Shown in pieces: positions 6,496 through 14,935 of a DNA stretch of 35,855 nt (position 1 is the first letter of the stretch; every line of letters starts with the position of its first letter). The notes below the pieces were generated by a model. It did no database searches and was not told the DNA's origin. It worked only from the letters and a program-made list of their open reading frames with translations. This DNA comes from Clostridia bacterium (lineage in GTDB: Bacteria > Bacillota > Clostridia > Oscillospirales > CAG-272), in contig JAFQPM010000004.1 of NCBI GenBank assembly GCA_017411745.1, forward strand, positions 1 through 35,855. The letters run 5' to 3'. The position numbers were made by a program, and so were the translations under genes.

Positions 6496-7905
6496 TTACT
6501 GTGAAATCCTCTTTCTTTTAAATATCGACTTTAGATCCTGCTTGTGATCAAACCCATATATCCAATCCGAGAACAGATAATAGAACAGGTAAATGACCGA
6601 GCTGATACCCCAAGTCAGGGGATACGCCCAATAAATAAGAGCTATGTTATTAAAGAAATGAGTCACAATCGCGATATATGCGATGCGAACGGCACACCAT
6701 ATCGAGAGCATTACGAACATAGGCACGAACGCCTTGCCCGCACCGCGGCAGACCGCCGCGACCGCATGTGAAAAGGCGAGAAGACAATAAAACAGGGTAA
6801 CCGTTCTCGATTGCTGAACTCCGAGAGCTATGACCTCGGGAGTCTTATCGAAAAATCCGATAAGCTGCGGCGCGAAGATATACGTAAGGATTCCTATTGT
6901 TTCGGCGGCGATAATGGCTGCCAAAATGCCAAATCGCGCACCCTTTTTCGCACGATCATATTCCTTTGCACCAAGATTTTGGCTTATAAAGGTAGTCGTT
7001 GCCATATTGAAGCTGGTGATAGGCAAAAATCCGAATCCCTCGACCTTGGCGTGAACACCGTATGCGGTGGTTGCAAAATATCCAAACGAGTTGATTTGCG
7101 ACTGCACTATTACGTTTGCAAGCGCGATAACCGAGTTTTGCACGCCCGAGGGAAGTCCGTACTTGATTATCTCGCGGAGCATATCGATGTGAAAGCGTAT
7201 TTTTTTGAATTCGATAGTGAAGATATTGCCCTTTTTGCAAAGATAGATAAGGCAAAGTATAACGCTTGCCATCTGTGAGATCACGGTTGCAAGTGCCGCA
7301 GACCAAACGCCCCATTTGAAGGCTCCAACAAAAAGGAGGTCAAGGGCCACGTTTAATACTGATGAAAAGATGAGATAATAAAGCGGGCGACGGCTGTCAC
7401 CGAGCGCGTTCATAATACTTCGGCAGATGTTGTACATGACAAGTGCGATTCCGCCGAGGAAATAGTATCTGAAATATTCGATGGCGTAGGGGAGTATCAC
7501 CTCGTCGGTGTTCATCCAGATGAGAAGGGTGGGGGTGAATATTACGCCAACTACAGTCAAAAACACGCCGCAGGCAACACCAAATGCTATGTTGGTATGT
7601 ATTGCGCGTGAAACCTTATCCATGTTACCCTCGCCGAAATAGCGCGAGATAACGATGCCGGCTCCCATTGTCGTTCCGATAAAGAAGCTTGTAAGCAGAA
7701 AGATAAGCGTTCCCGACGAGGTTACTGCTCCGAGAGCCTCTGTTCCGAGAAATTTGCCGACTATAAATGCGTCTGCGGTGTTATAGAGCTGCTGGAATAC
7801 CTGACTTAAAAAGACGGGTAGCGCAAAGGCTATGATATTTGAATAAATGCCGCCCCGCGTCATATCCTTCGTGCCTTTTGCGAGGGTGAGGGATGAATTA
7901 GCCAT
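6496..7905 (-). CDS. MATE family multidrug/Na+ antiporter
   Basis: A 469-residue integral membrane protein with about twelve hydrophobic segments and the family's typical N-terminal pattern (ALPVFLSQVFQQLYNTADAFIVGKFLG, shown here only as its key features: Pro in helix 1, QQLYNTAD and the VGKFLG turn). Length matches the usual 450-480 residues. MATE proteins export cationic drugs or metabolites using Na+ or H+ gradients; the substrate cannot be predicted. It is the last gene of a three-gene operon behind ogg and a hypothetical gene, 44 nt after the latter, with a modest AAAGG ribosome binding site. The transcript ends at the hairpin 6384-6425. Confidence 0.92.
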   Translation of the reverse strand: MANSSLTLAKGTKDMTRGGIYSNIIAFALPVFLSQVFQQLYNTADAFIVGKFLGTEALGAVTSSGTLIFLLTSFFIGTTMGAGIVISRYFGEGNMDKVSRAIHTNIAFGVACGVFLTVVGVIFTPTLLIWMNTDEVILPYAIEYFRYYFLGGIALVMYNICRSIMNALGDSRRPLYYLIFSSVLNVALDLLFVGAFKWGVWSAALATVISQMASVILCLIYLCKKGNIFTIEFKKIRFHIDMLREIIKYGLPSGVQNSVIALANVIVQSQINSFGYFATTAYGVHAKVEGFGFLPITSFNMATTTFISQNLGAKEYDRAKKGARFGILAAIIAAETIGILTYIFAPQLIGFFDKTPEVIALGVQQSRTVTLFYCLLAFSHAVAAVCRGAGKAFVPMFVMLSIWCAVRIAYIAIVTHFFNNIALIYWAYPLTWGISSVIYLFYYLFSDWIYGFDHKQDLKSIFKRKRISQ

Positions 7906-7949
7906 TTTTATGCCTTTCGATAAAGTTGAAATCTATTATTTGATGGGGC

Positions 7950-8447
7950 TTATCTGAAAATAACTCTGTTTTCGCTTCCCGAAAAATTGGTTATTACAAA
8001 TCTGCCCTTAAATCTTGTAAGCTTGCGCTTCCATTTTGAAAGCGGAGCTTCTATTTTTTTTACGAACGCCTCAAGCTCCTCGCTCATATCGTCCTCTTCG
8101 CCCGTGATGGGGAAGATCTGGGTGAAAAAGGGAGCGCCGAAGCCAATGTCGTCCTCGTCTGCAAAGCCAAGCACGAAGACTATTTTGTCTGAAATTATAT
8201 CGTTAATTGCGCTCACCGCTTGCTCGGGTGTTATCGGGAAAGACCCGACCACGTCGGATATCTGCCCGACCGAGATAAGGCAGCCGCGCTCACTAATGCT
8301 TACCGCAATGGGCATTGTGGGCTGCAACTTGTTGGGATATATGATCTCGCAGAATTCTTCACCGCGATTATCCACGTCGTATATCGTTCTTCTGTCAAGC
8401 GCGGGAAGTGCGCGACGCAAATACTCGATTTTTTCTTCAATATTCAT
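7950..8447 (-). CDS. Hypothetical protein between ogg and MATE genes
   Basis: A 165-residue soluble acidic protein I do not recognise. It has no signal peptide or membrane segment. It begins with a charged helix (MNIEEKIEYLRRAL), has an alternating hydrophobic central part (SERGCLISVGQISD; IVFVLGFADEDDIGFG) suggestive of an alpha/beta fold, and ends in a basic segment (KWKRKLTRFKGRFVITNF). It starts 3 nt after the ogg stop codon, so the two are almost certainly co-transcribed and perhaps translationally coupled, but that does not establish a DNA-repair role. Confidence 0.75.
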   Translation of the reverse strand: MNIEEKIEYLRRALPALDRRTIYDVDNRGEEFCEIIYPNKLQPTMPIAVSISERGCLISVGQISDVVGSFPITPEQAVSAINDIISDKIVFVLGFADEDDIGFGAPFFTQIFPITGEEDDMSEELEAFVKKIEAPLSKWKRKLTRFKGRFVITNFSGSENRVIFR

Positions 8448-8450
8448 ATA

Positions 8451-9383
8451 TCAGCCCTCCTGCGATTGCAGATATCTTTCGTAATAGAAAAGGTATTGCT
8501 GAGCGATACCCGCATATTGTCCAAGACTGTCGGGGTCAAAATCCGCGTCAAAATATTTTGCGATCACCTTTTTTATCCAGACGTCGATAGGAAAAGCATC
8601 AAGCTTTGCAAATCCAAAGAGCAGAGCACAGCTCGCAACCTTCGGACCTATACCCTTGACTGAGCACAAATATTTTACCGCATCGGCGGTATTCATCTTC
8701 ACGATCAGATCAAGATCGATCTCCCCCGAAGACACCCGACTTGCCGCATCGAAAATATATTTCGCACGGAATCCGACCTTAAGCGCCGCAAGGCCTGCGA
8801 CTCCGAGATCGATCAGACTCTCGGGAGAAGGAAACGAATAAAAGTTACCCTCGTGCGCCTTGTGAACGTCGGCGAGGTGCTCTTCCATACCCGAAAGATC
8901 AACTTTCTTGCCGCATTCCAGAGAAATTGCCGCCACCAGCTTTTTTATCCTCGGAATATTGTTGTTTTGCGAGATTATAAACGAGCAGATCGCCTCCCAG
9001 GCATCCTGACGGAGAATTCTTATCCCTGATGCCCTCTCAACTGCGTCGGATAATGCAGAGCTGCTTGAAAGCGAGAGAATATTGTTGTTTATCTCTCCGT
9101 AATCACAGTCAAGTCCTAAAAAGCTCTTCCATATCGTTTCGTATTCCTCAACCGTCGCGTTGTATATGTAGACCGTGTCGCCGTCCTGTGCTACGGAAAT
9201 ATATTTTCCAAAGGCAACTCCGGCAAACTCGACGTCGTGTCGGGAGTCCGAAACCTCGTCAAAGCGAAAGCACTGTCCGCAATCAAAGACCTTTCTGACG
9301 TCAAACAACTCCACTCCGTCGAGCTTTGTTATATTTATTCCATTATACTCCAGCGCAGAGACCGCAGCCGCCGTGTTGACCAT
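8451..9383 (-). CDS. ogg: 8-oxoguanine DNA glycosylase, OGG1-like
   Basis: A 310-residue member of the OGG family in the HhH-GPD superfamily. It has the OGG N-terminal domain (FDCGQCFRF near residue 33-41), a helix-hairpin-helix (CSVKGIGPKVASC) containing the expected catalytic Lys248, and Asp267 in FPIDVWI. These positions nearly coincide with Lys249 and Asp268 of human OGG1. The enzyme excises 8-oxoguanine opposite cytosine and nicks the abasic site. The ATG at 9383 has GGAG 9 nt upstream. It heads a minus-strand operon with a hypothetical gene and a MATE transporter. Clostridia often carry this eukaryote-type OGG rather than MutM alone. Confidence 0.92.
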   Translation of the reverse strand: MVNTAAAVSALEYNGINITKLDGVELFDVRKVFDCGQCFRFDEVSDSRHDVEFAGVAFGKYISVAQDGDTVYIYNATVEEYETIWKSFLGLDCDYGEINNNILSLSSSSALSDAVERASGIRILRQDAWEAICSFIISQNNNIPRIKKLVAAISLECGKKVDLSGMEEHLADVHKAHEGNFYSFPSPESLIDLGVAGLAALKVGFRAKYIFDAASRVSSGEIDLDLIVKMNTADAVKYLCSVKGIGPKVASCALLFGFAKLDAFPIDVWIKKVIAKYFDADFDPDSLGQYAGIAQQYLFYYERYLQSQEG

Positions 9384-9413
9384 AAAAATAAACTCCGTAT
9401 TAATAAAATGTAC

Positions 9414-9442
9414 TTGAAAAAAAACAAAAAATGTGTTAAAAT
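9414..9442 (+). promoter_or_regulatory. Candidate promoter of the mnmM operon
   Basis: TTGAAA (9414-9419), a 17-nt spacer and TAAAAT (9437-9442), about 95 nt upstream of the first gene. The A-rich surroundings make chance matches possible. Confidence 0.5.
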
Positions 9443-9537
9443 AAACTATACGTCTATTATACCAATATCGACAAAATATTTCAAGACGATTTTGTAACTA
9501 ATTTTATATATCCGCAAATTTTTGAAAGGATTTTTAA

Positions 9538-10251
9538 ATGGAACAGATCTATACCATTCCCGTCAACGAAGCGTTTGAAGCGTCCGCGGCAGACAAAAGC
9601 TGTGGCTGTCCATTCTGCGCACTATATAATAAGCTGGAAAACAACGAGCTTGACCTTATCCTCGGCGCGTCAATGATGGAGCCTGATGTGAGAATAAAGA
9701 CCAACAAAACAGGCTTTTGCCGCACGCACTACGATATGATGTTCGTCCGCAAAAACCGACTTGGTATGGCGCTCACTCTGGAAAGCCACCTTGATCAGCT
9801 CAAAAATGAGCTTAAGGACGGCGGACTTGGCGGAGGTATGGGAAATAAGCCGATCAAGAGAATTGCGGAGCTCGAGCAGACCTGCTACGTTTGTGAGAGG
9901 ATCGCATTCAACTTCGAGCACATGGTCGAGACCGCCGTGCTGCTCTGGAACACCGACGAGAATTTCCCGGCTAAGCTTCAGGCACAGCCATATTTCTGCC
10001 TGCCTCATTACAAGATGTTTTTGCAGTACGCCCAGCACCGCCTCCCTAAAAAGAGAATGCAGGAATTTGCAAAGCAGGTTGAAGAGATAGAAGAAAGATA
10101 TCTTGAGGAGCTGAAGGACGACGTCAGCTGGTTCTGTAAAAAATTCGACTACAGATACGACGAGGAGCCTTGGTATAACTCCAAGGACTCGGTAGAGCGC
10201 TCCATGAAATTTTTGCGCTCGGACATACATAAGCAAGGACATGGTAAATAA
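9538..10251 (+). CDS. Cys-rich conserved protein, DUF6062-like
   Basis: A 237-residue cytosolic protein. Cysteines and histidines fall in two similar sets: CGCPFC (residues 22-27) followed by FCRTHYD, then TCYVC followed by FCLPHYK. This looks like an internal duplication with two potential metal or Fe-S sites. I associate this pattern with the DUF6062 family of Clostridia, from memory. Function is unknown. It starts after an AAAGGA site and ends 2 nt before mnmM, so the two are tightly coupled, and a link to tRNA modification is a reasonable guess only. The C-terminal 60 residues are charged and probably helical. Confidence 0.8.
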   Translation: MEQIYTIPVNEAFEASAADKSCGCPFCALYNKLENNELDLILGASMMEPDVRIKTNKTGFCRTHYDMMFVRKNRLGMALTLESHLDQLKNELKDGGLGGGMGNKPIKRIAELEQTCYVCERIAFNFEHMVETAVLLWNTDENFPAKLQAQPYFCLPHYKMFLQYAQHRLPKKRMQEFAKQVEEIEERYLEELKDDVSWFCKKFDYRYDEEPWYNSKDSVERSMKFLRSDIHKQGHGK

Positions 10252-10253
10252 TA

Positions 10254-10808
10254 ATGATAGATCTACTTGACCTGCATAAGCAGTTTATTTTAACGCACTT
10301 GAAGGAAGGCGACGTCTGCGTGGATTTCACGATGGGTAACGGACACGACACCGAATTTCTGTCCAAGACCGTCGGAGAGAAGGGACATGTTTACGCCTTC
10401 GATATACAGCAGTCGGCGGTCGACTCCACCGCTAAAAATCTCAAGGCGGCGGGCTGCCCCGAAAATTATACGCTCATCTGCGACTCTCACCATAACGTAA
10501 AGAATTACGTCAAGGAGCCTATAAAGGCGGGAATGTTCAATCTCGGCTGGCTTCCGGGAGGAGATAAGAGCATCACGACTATGAGAGAGACCACAATGCC
10601 CGCAATAGCGGCAGCCATAGAGCTGCTCGACCGTGACGGAATTCTTAACATTGCCGTCTATCCGGGACACCCCGAAGGCGATGCAGAGGGAAAAATGATA
10701 GAGGAATATCTGTCGGGAATCAGCCGATTCAAGATATGTGCCACAAAGGTCAAGATAGTGAACTCTGCCACCTCTCCGTACTTCTTTATGATAGAGACTA
10801 AGGCGTAA
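10254..10808 (+). CDS. mnmM: tRNA 5-aminomethyl-2-thiouridine methyltransferase MnmM
   Basis: A 184-residue class I SAM-dependent methyltransferase of the YtqB/MnmM family. Motif I is DFTMGNGHDTEFL (about residues 23-35), followed by the acidic strand-2 motif VYAFDIQ, then the family signature MFNLGWLPGGDKSI and VYPGHPEG. In B. subtilis this enzyme methylates nm5s2U at the tRNA wobble position to mnm5s2U. Length matches the single-domain bacterial form. It lies 2 nt after the Cys-rich gene and 15 nt before a lipoprotein carboxypeptidase, within one plus-strand operon. Confidence 0.88.
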   Translation: MIDLLDLHKQFILTHLKEGDVCVDFTMGNGHDTEFLSKTVGEKGHVYAFDIQQSAVDSTAKNLKAAGCPENYTLICDSHHNVKNYVKEPIKAGMFNLGWLPGGDKSITTMRETTMPAIAAAIELLDRDGILNIAVYPGHPEGDAEGKMIEEYLSGISRFKICATKVKIVNSATSPYFFMIETKA

Positions 10809-10823
10809 TTGATCGGAGGAAAA

Positions 10824-11549
10824 ATGAAAAAAAGAATAATATTGGTAACGCTTGCGTTGCTGACGCTACTTACCGCACTTGTGCTCACCGCTTGCAAGGA
10901 TAGCAATGACACCGAAGGAAAGAAAGATATGTATTTGATATTAGTAAATAAGGAAAACGCCGCAGGCGAAAGTTACGTTCCTGAGGATCTTGTGGAGCTT
11001 GATAAGAGTTACACTAACGGAGGCAAGAGCGTTGAGCTTGAGAAGAAAGCAGCAGAGGCAGTTTTATCCATGATTGATGCCATGAAAGCCGACGGCATCA
11101 AAAACGTTACCGTAACCAGCGGATATAGGACGTATAAATATCAGCAAAGCTTGTTTGACCGCTACTGTAACCAAGAAAAAGAGGCTCATCCCACCTGGAG
11201 TGACACGGAGGTCGAGAATTACGTATTGACCTATTCCGCGTATCCGGGTACGAGCGAGCATCAGACGGGACTTTGTGTTGACTTGATAACCGACGAGATG
11301 GAGGGACTTTGGAACTACGGCAGTGAAACGCCGAACAATCCCTACGACAAGGGATTTGCCGAAACGAGTGCTTATACTTGGTTGCTTAAAAACGCTCACA
11401 AATTCGGATTTATCCTGCGCTATCCCGAGGATAAGACCGATATAACGGGCTATAGCTACGAGTCTTGGCATTATAGATTCGTCGGCGTGTCTGCCGCGAC
11501 CGAGATCTATGAAAAGGGGATAACTCTTGAGGAGTATCTTGGCAAGTGA
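10824..11549 (+). CDS. D-alanyl-D-alanine carboxypeptidase lipoprotein, VanY-like (M15B)
   Basis: A 241-residue secreted lipoprotein. The start at 10824 is preceded by GGAGG and gives a proper signal peptide (MKKRIILVTLALLTLL) with lipobox LTAC and lipidated Cys24. The peptidase M15B domain has SGYR (99-102), the zinc motif SEHQTGLCVD (His146, Asp153) and ESWHYRF (catalytic Glu213, zinc His216). Such enzymes remove the terminal D-Ala from peptidoglycan stem peptides outside the membrane. There is no van regulatory cluster here, so it is more likely housekeeping wall trimming than vancomycin resistance. Confidence 0.9.
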   Translation: MKKRIILVTLALLTLLTALVLTACKDSNDTEGKKDMYLILVNKENAAGESYVPEDLVELDKSYTNGGKSVELEKKAAEAVLSMIDAMKADGIKNVTVTSGYRTYKYQQSLFDRYCNQEKEAHPTWSDTEVENYVLTYSAYPGTSEHQTGLCVDLITDEMEGLWNYGSETPNNPYDKGFAETSAYTWLLKNAHKFGFILRYPEDKTDITGYSYESWHYRFVGVSAATEIYEKGITLEEYLGK

Positions 11550-12046
11550 TGAAAAGAGTTATAGTTATTGGCTGTAGCGGCAGTGGAAAGAGCGTGTTTT
11601 CACGCTCTTTTGCTAATTTGACGAAACTGCCGCTGTATCACCTTGACACTATTTGGTGGAAAGAGGACGGCAGTCATATTGAAAGATCGGAATTTGACGC
11701 GCGACTTTGTGAGATACTTGCGCGGGACGAGTGGATAATCGATGGCAACTACAGTCGTACGATGGAGCAGAGAATAGTGGCGTGCGATACCGTGGTGTTT
11801 TTCGATCTTCCGACGGATGATTGCATAGACGGCATCCGAGCGCGCAAGGGGAAAGCGCGGGACGATATGCCGTGGAAAAATGCTCCCGAAGACGACGATG
11901 CGGAGTTTGTGAGCTTCATACGAAATTATAACGAGACTCATCGTCCTCAGGTGATGTCGTTGCTCGATCAATATTCCAACAAGAATATATTGATCTTCAA
12001 AAGCAGAGAAGAGTCCGAAGCATATCTTATAAATTTAACAGAATAA
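11549..12046 (+). CDS. P-loop adenylate-kinase-like protein
   Basis: A 165-residue P-loop NTPase resembling the AAA/adenylate-kinase-like proteins sometimes annotated as DNA topology modulation protein FlaR. The Walker A motif is GCSGSGKS near the N-terminus. Further family features are YHLDTIWW, EWIIDGNYS and the DTVVFFDLP strand. The molecular substrate is unknown. The ATG overlaps the previous stop codon (TGATG); an in-frame GTG lies one codon earlier. The P-loop codons contain a perfect 10-bp inverted repeat (11587-11610). The gene is last in the operon, and its stop codon abuts a bidirectional terminator. Confidence 0.8.
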   Translation: MKRVIVIGCSGSGKSVFSRSFANLTKLPLYHLDTIWWKEDGSHIERSEFDARLCEILARDEWIIDGNYSRTMEQRIVACDTVVFFDLPTDDCIDGIRARKGKARDDMPWKNAPEDDDAEFVSFIRNYNETHRPQVMSLLDQYSNKNILIFKSREESEAYLINLTE

Positions 12047-12086
12047 AAAATATCCGTTGTGCATGATCGCATAACGGATATTTTTT
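12045..12086. terminator. Bidirectional terminator between plus operon and ftsH
   Basis: A perfect 14-bp stem, AAAAAATATCCGTT (12045-12058) with AACGGATATTTTTT (12073-12086). The flanking A and T runs give a T tract on both strands, so it serves the kinase-like gene (plus) and ftsH (minus), whose stop is 3 nt away. Confidence 0.9.
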
Positions 12087-12089
12087 GAA

Positions 12090-14183
12090 TTATTTATCTT
12101 CGCCTGTCTGGTTATCGTCGGAATTATCCGAAACAGCCTCGGCGTCAATCGTGGTTTCTTCAACTACAGGCTCTTGGATCCCGAGCTCTTGAACCTTCAG
12201 GTCGGCAATGTCAGAGGTGTCGGTAGCCTTTTCAGCCTCGACCCTTGCCTGCCTAGCCTTGTTGTCCTCAAGGCTCTTCTGCTTCTTCGCCTCAGCAATG
12301 GCTTCGATTTCTGCCATCACAGGACATTCGCTTTCCATAACCGCCTTGAACTGATCGCCGTCCATGATCTCGTTTTTAACAAGGAACTCTGCGATGAAAT
12401 GCATTTTGTGAATATCTTTTTTGAGGATATCCTTCGCCTTGTCGTAAGCGCCCGAGATGATGCGGTGGATCTCGTCGTCGATCTTTGCGGCAATATTTTC
12501 TGAGTAGTCCTGCGAAGCCGAGAAATCACGGCCAAGGAAGACCTCGCCCTGATCGTTTCCAAATGTGCGAGGACCGAGGTTGTCGGACATGCCGAGACGC
12601 ATTACCATTCTCTTTGCGGTCTTGGTTGCGCGTTCAATGTCGTTCGAAGCACCGCCCGTAACGTCACCGTATACGATCTCTTCAGCCGCACGGCCGCCGA
12701 GAAGCATAGAGATCTCTTTTATAAGAATACTCTTGTATTCGCTGTATTTGTCCTCAGTGGGAGGATTGAGAGTGTATCCGAGAGCACGACCCGAAGGAAT
12801 AATGGAGATCTGCTGAACTGGGTCAAGCTCGAGATGATAAGCGATCATAGCGTGACCTGCCTCGTGATAAGCGGTCTTCTTCTTCTCGTCTTCCTTCATC
12901 GCTCTCGCCTTCTTCTTGGGACCCGCGATGATTCTGATGAACGCATCGGAAACGTCGTCCATTCCGATAAGACTCTTGCCGCGTCTGGTTGCGAGCAGAG
13001 CCGCCTCGTTAAGCAGGTTTGCAAGATCTGCACCGGTAAATCCAACGGTCATTCTTGCGATCTCCTTGAGATCTACCGAAGGCTCAAGCGGCTTATTGCG
13101 AACGTGGACCTTAAGAATATCAACTCTTCCGTTAATATCGGGAAGATTTACGGTTATCTGTCTGTCAAAACGACCGGGACGGAGAAGTGCGGGGTCGAGA
13201 ACGTCGGGACGGTTAGTTGCGGCGATAACGATAATTCCTTCGTGAGAGCCGAATCCGTCCATCTCAACGAGAAGTTGGTTGAGAGTCTGCTCACGCTCGT
13301 CGTGACCGCCGCCGAGACCTGCGCCTCTGTGACGACCGACTGCGTCGATCTCGTCTATGAATACGATAGAAGCGGGTGCTTTTCTCGCCGTGTCAAAGAG
13401 ATCACGAACACGAGAAGCACCGACACCGACGTACATTTCAACGAAATCGGAGCCCGAGATCGAGAAGAAGGGAACGCCTGCCTCACCTGCAACGGCTTTT
13501 GCAAGCAGAGTCTTACCCGTACCGGGAGGGCCCATAAGAAGCACGCCGTGAGGGATCTTTGCACCCAGTTTCGCAAATTTCGCAGGGTTTTTGAGGAATT
13601 CAACTATTTCGATAAGCTCTTCCTTTTCTTCGTCAGCACCCGCAACGTCTCTGAACGTTACCTTGTCTCTGTCTGAGGGGGATGCCATCTTTGCGCGCGA
13701 CTTGGCAAAATTGTTCATCTTGCCTGCACCGCCGCCGCTGATCTGACGGGTCATAATGATATACATTACGATAAGCGATACCACTATAAGAATGATCGGC
13801 AGATATGAGAGCCAAGCTGAGTACTGTGCAGGAGCAACGTACTCACCCTGAAGAGTGCCGGCGGCAATCTGGTCTACGATAACGTCTCCGAGATCCGCGT
13901 GGAAAATACTGATACTTGCAAGGCGGTATTTTGCGATATATACGCCGTCAGAGGTCTTCGATCCGAATTTTTCTCCGATCTCGGAGTCCCCTGTAAAAGT
14001 CATTGTTATCACGTTGTCGGTGTCGATCTCAAAGCTTGTGACCTCACCGCCCTTGAAAGCGGCGACAACGTCCGAATATTGCATTTTCTCCGATGCGCTG
14101 CTCCTGAAAAGGAAAGCGCATATACCGATGACAACTGCAATCAAAACAATGTAAAAGATTAGTTGTTTTGCGGTTTTTTTCAT
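12090..14183 (-). CDS. ftsH: ATP-dependent zinc metalloprotease FtsH
   Basis: A 697-residue membrane-anchored AAA+ protease that degrades misfolded or regulatory membrane and cytosolic proteins. Two N-terminal membrane segments (about 7-27 and 124-145) flank the extracytoplasmic domain. The AAA domain has Walker A GPPGTGKT near 218 and Walker B IVFIDEID, with the second region of homology [19 protein letters not shown]. The zinc motif HEAGH is near residue 438. The C-terminal tail is acidic and low complexity. The start has a GGAGGA site. It follows hpt after a 205-nt gap, in the conserved tilS-hpt-ftsH order. Confidence 0.97.
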   Translation of the reverse strand: MKKTAKQLIFYIVLIAVVIGICAFLFRSSASEKMQYSDVVAAFKGGEVTSFEIDTDNVITMTFTGDSEIGEKFGSKTSDGVYIAKYRLASISIFHADLGDVIVDQIAAGTLQGEYVAPAQYSAWLSYLPIILIVVSLIVMYIIMTRQISGGGAGKMNNFAKSRAKMASPSDRDKVTFRDVAGADEEKEELIEIVEFLKNPAKFAKLGAKIPHGVLLMGPPGTGKTLLAKAVAGEAGVPFFSISGSDFVEMYVGVGASRVRDLFDTARKAPASIVFIDEIDAVGRHRGAGLGGGHDEREQTLNQLLVEMDGFGSHEGIIVIAATNRPDVLDPALLRPGRFDRQITVNLPDINGRVDILKVHVRNKPLEPSVDLKEIARMTVGFTGADLANLLNEAALLATRRGKSLIGMDDVSDAFIRIIAGPKKKARAMKEDEKKKTAYHEAGHAMIAYHLELDPVQQISIIPSGRALGYTLNPPTEDKYSEYKSILIKEISMLLGGRAAEEIVYGDVTGGASNDIERATKTAKRMVMRLGMSDNLGPRTFGNDQGEVFLGRDFSASQDYSENIAAKIDDEIHRIISGAYDKAKDILKKDIHKMHFIAEFLVKNEIMDGDQFKAVMESECPVMAEIEAIAEAKKQKSLEDNKARQARVEAEKATDTSDIADLKVQELGIQEPVVEETTIDAEAVSDNSDDNQTGEDK

Positions 14184-14322
14184 TTAGTCCTCCATATGTG
14201 TTGTTGCGACTGTCGCATTTTGCCGCCCGATTATAAAGCGGCGGCCGATTTCAACTTCATCATTTTATTATATGCCGAAAAAGTCAAATTCAACTGATAT
14301 ACAAATATTTATTTGCTGAAAA

Positions 14323-14341
14323 ATTATAACATTTCAATGTT
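14323..14341 (-). promoter_or_regulatory. Candidate ftsH regulatory site
   Basis: The 205-nt gap between hpt and ftsH holds an AT-rich stretch with a minus-strand TATAAT (14328-14323) next to the perfect inverted repeat AACATT-TC-AATGTT (14328-14341). A second TATAAT (14272-14267) lies closer to ftsH. Neither has a good -35 at 17 nt, so a separate ftsH promoter is possible but weakly supported. Confidence 0.3.
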
Positions 14342-14388
14342 AAGTTTATGTTACGGCTTTGTGACGGTTACAGTAAGTTTGCCGCATA

Positions 14389-14934
14389 TTATGAATAGAC
14401 CTCGCGCTTAAGGATAGCAACGTAGGGAAGATTTCTGTATTTTTCGTCATAATCAAGACCGTATCCCACAACGAACTCGTCCTCAATCTCGGTTCCACAG
14501 TAATCGGGAGTGAAGGGGACCTCGCGGCGAGAGGGCTTGTCGAGAAGAGTACAGGTCTTAACGCTGTTAGCGTTGCGGTTTTTGAGAAGCTGGGTCAGAC
14601 GCGAGAGAGTTCTTCCGCTGTCAACGATGTCCTCTATGATAAGAAGATCGTACTGCTCGAGATTTTCTCTTGCGAGATCAAGGTGTATTTTTATTTCACC
14701 GGAGTTTTTCGTGCCCGCGCCGTAAGACGAGACCTTCATAAATTCTATCTCCAGGGGAAGATCAAGCTTTTTGATCAGATCGGAGGCAAAGATCATCGAG
14801 CCCTTAAGAATAACTATAACGATAAGGGGCTTGGTTGAATTTTCGTAGTCCTTCATTATTTTTTGTGCCAGATCGCTGTTGATCTTTTCGATCTGTTTTT
14901 CGTCAACGAGTACTCGTTCAATGTCCTTAAGCAT
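14389..14934 (-). CDS. hpt: Hypoxanthine phosphoribosyltransferase
   Basis: A 181-residue purine salvage enzyme that makes IMP (and usually GMP) from the free base and PRPP. The PRPP-binding loop is LLIIEDIVDSGRTL (97-110), the flexible-loop region is VSSYGAGTKNSGE, and the base-contacting segment is FVVGYGLDYDEKYRNLPY near the C-terminus. Length is typical. The start lies 1 nt after the tilS stop codon with GGAGGA inside the end of tilS, so the two are translationally coupled. Confidence 0.95.
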   Translation of the reverse strand: MLKDIERVLVDEKQIEKINSDLAQKIMKDYENSTKPLIVIVILKGSMIFASDLIKKLDLPLEIEFMKVSSYGAGTKNSGEIKIHLDLARENLEQYDLLIIEDIVDSGRTLSRLTQLLKNRNANSVKTCTLLDKPSRREVPFTPDYCGTEIEDEFVVGYGLDYDEKYRNLPYVAILKREVYS

Positions 14935-14935
14935 A

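Noticed and set aside
10824..11549. Vancomycin resistance cluster
   Set aside because: Only a VanY-like carboxypeptidase is present, with no vanH, vanA/B, vanX or two-component genes.
12834..13676. A 280-codon plus-strand frame opposite ftsH
   Set aside because: It is the complement of the AAA domain of ftsH and has no support of its own.
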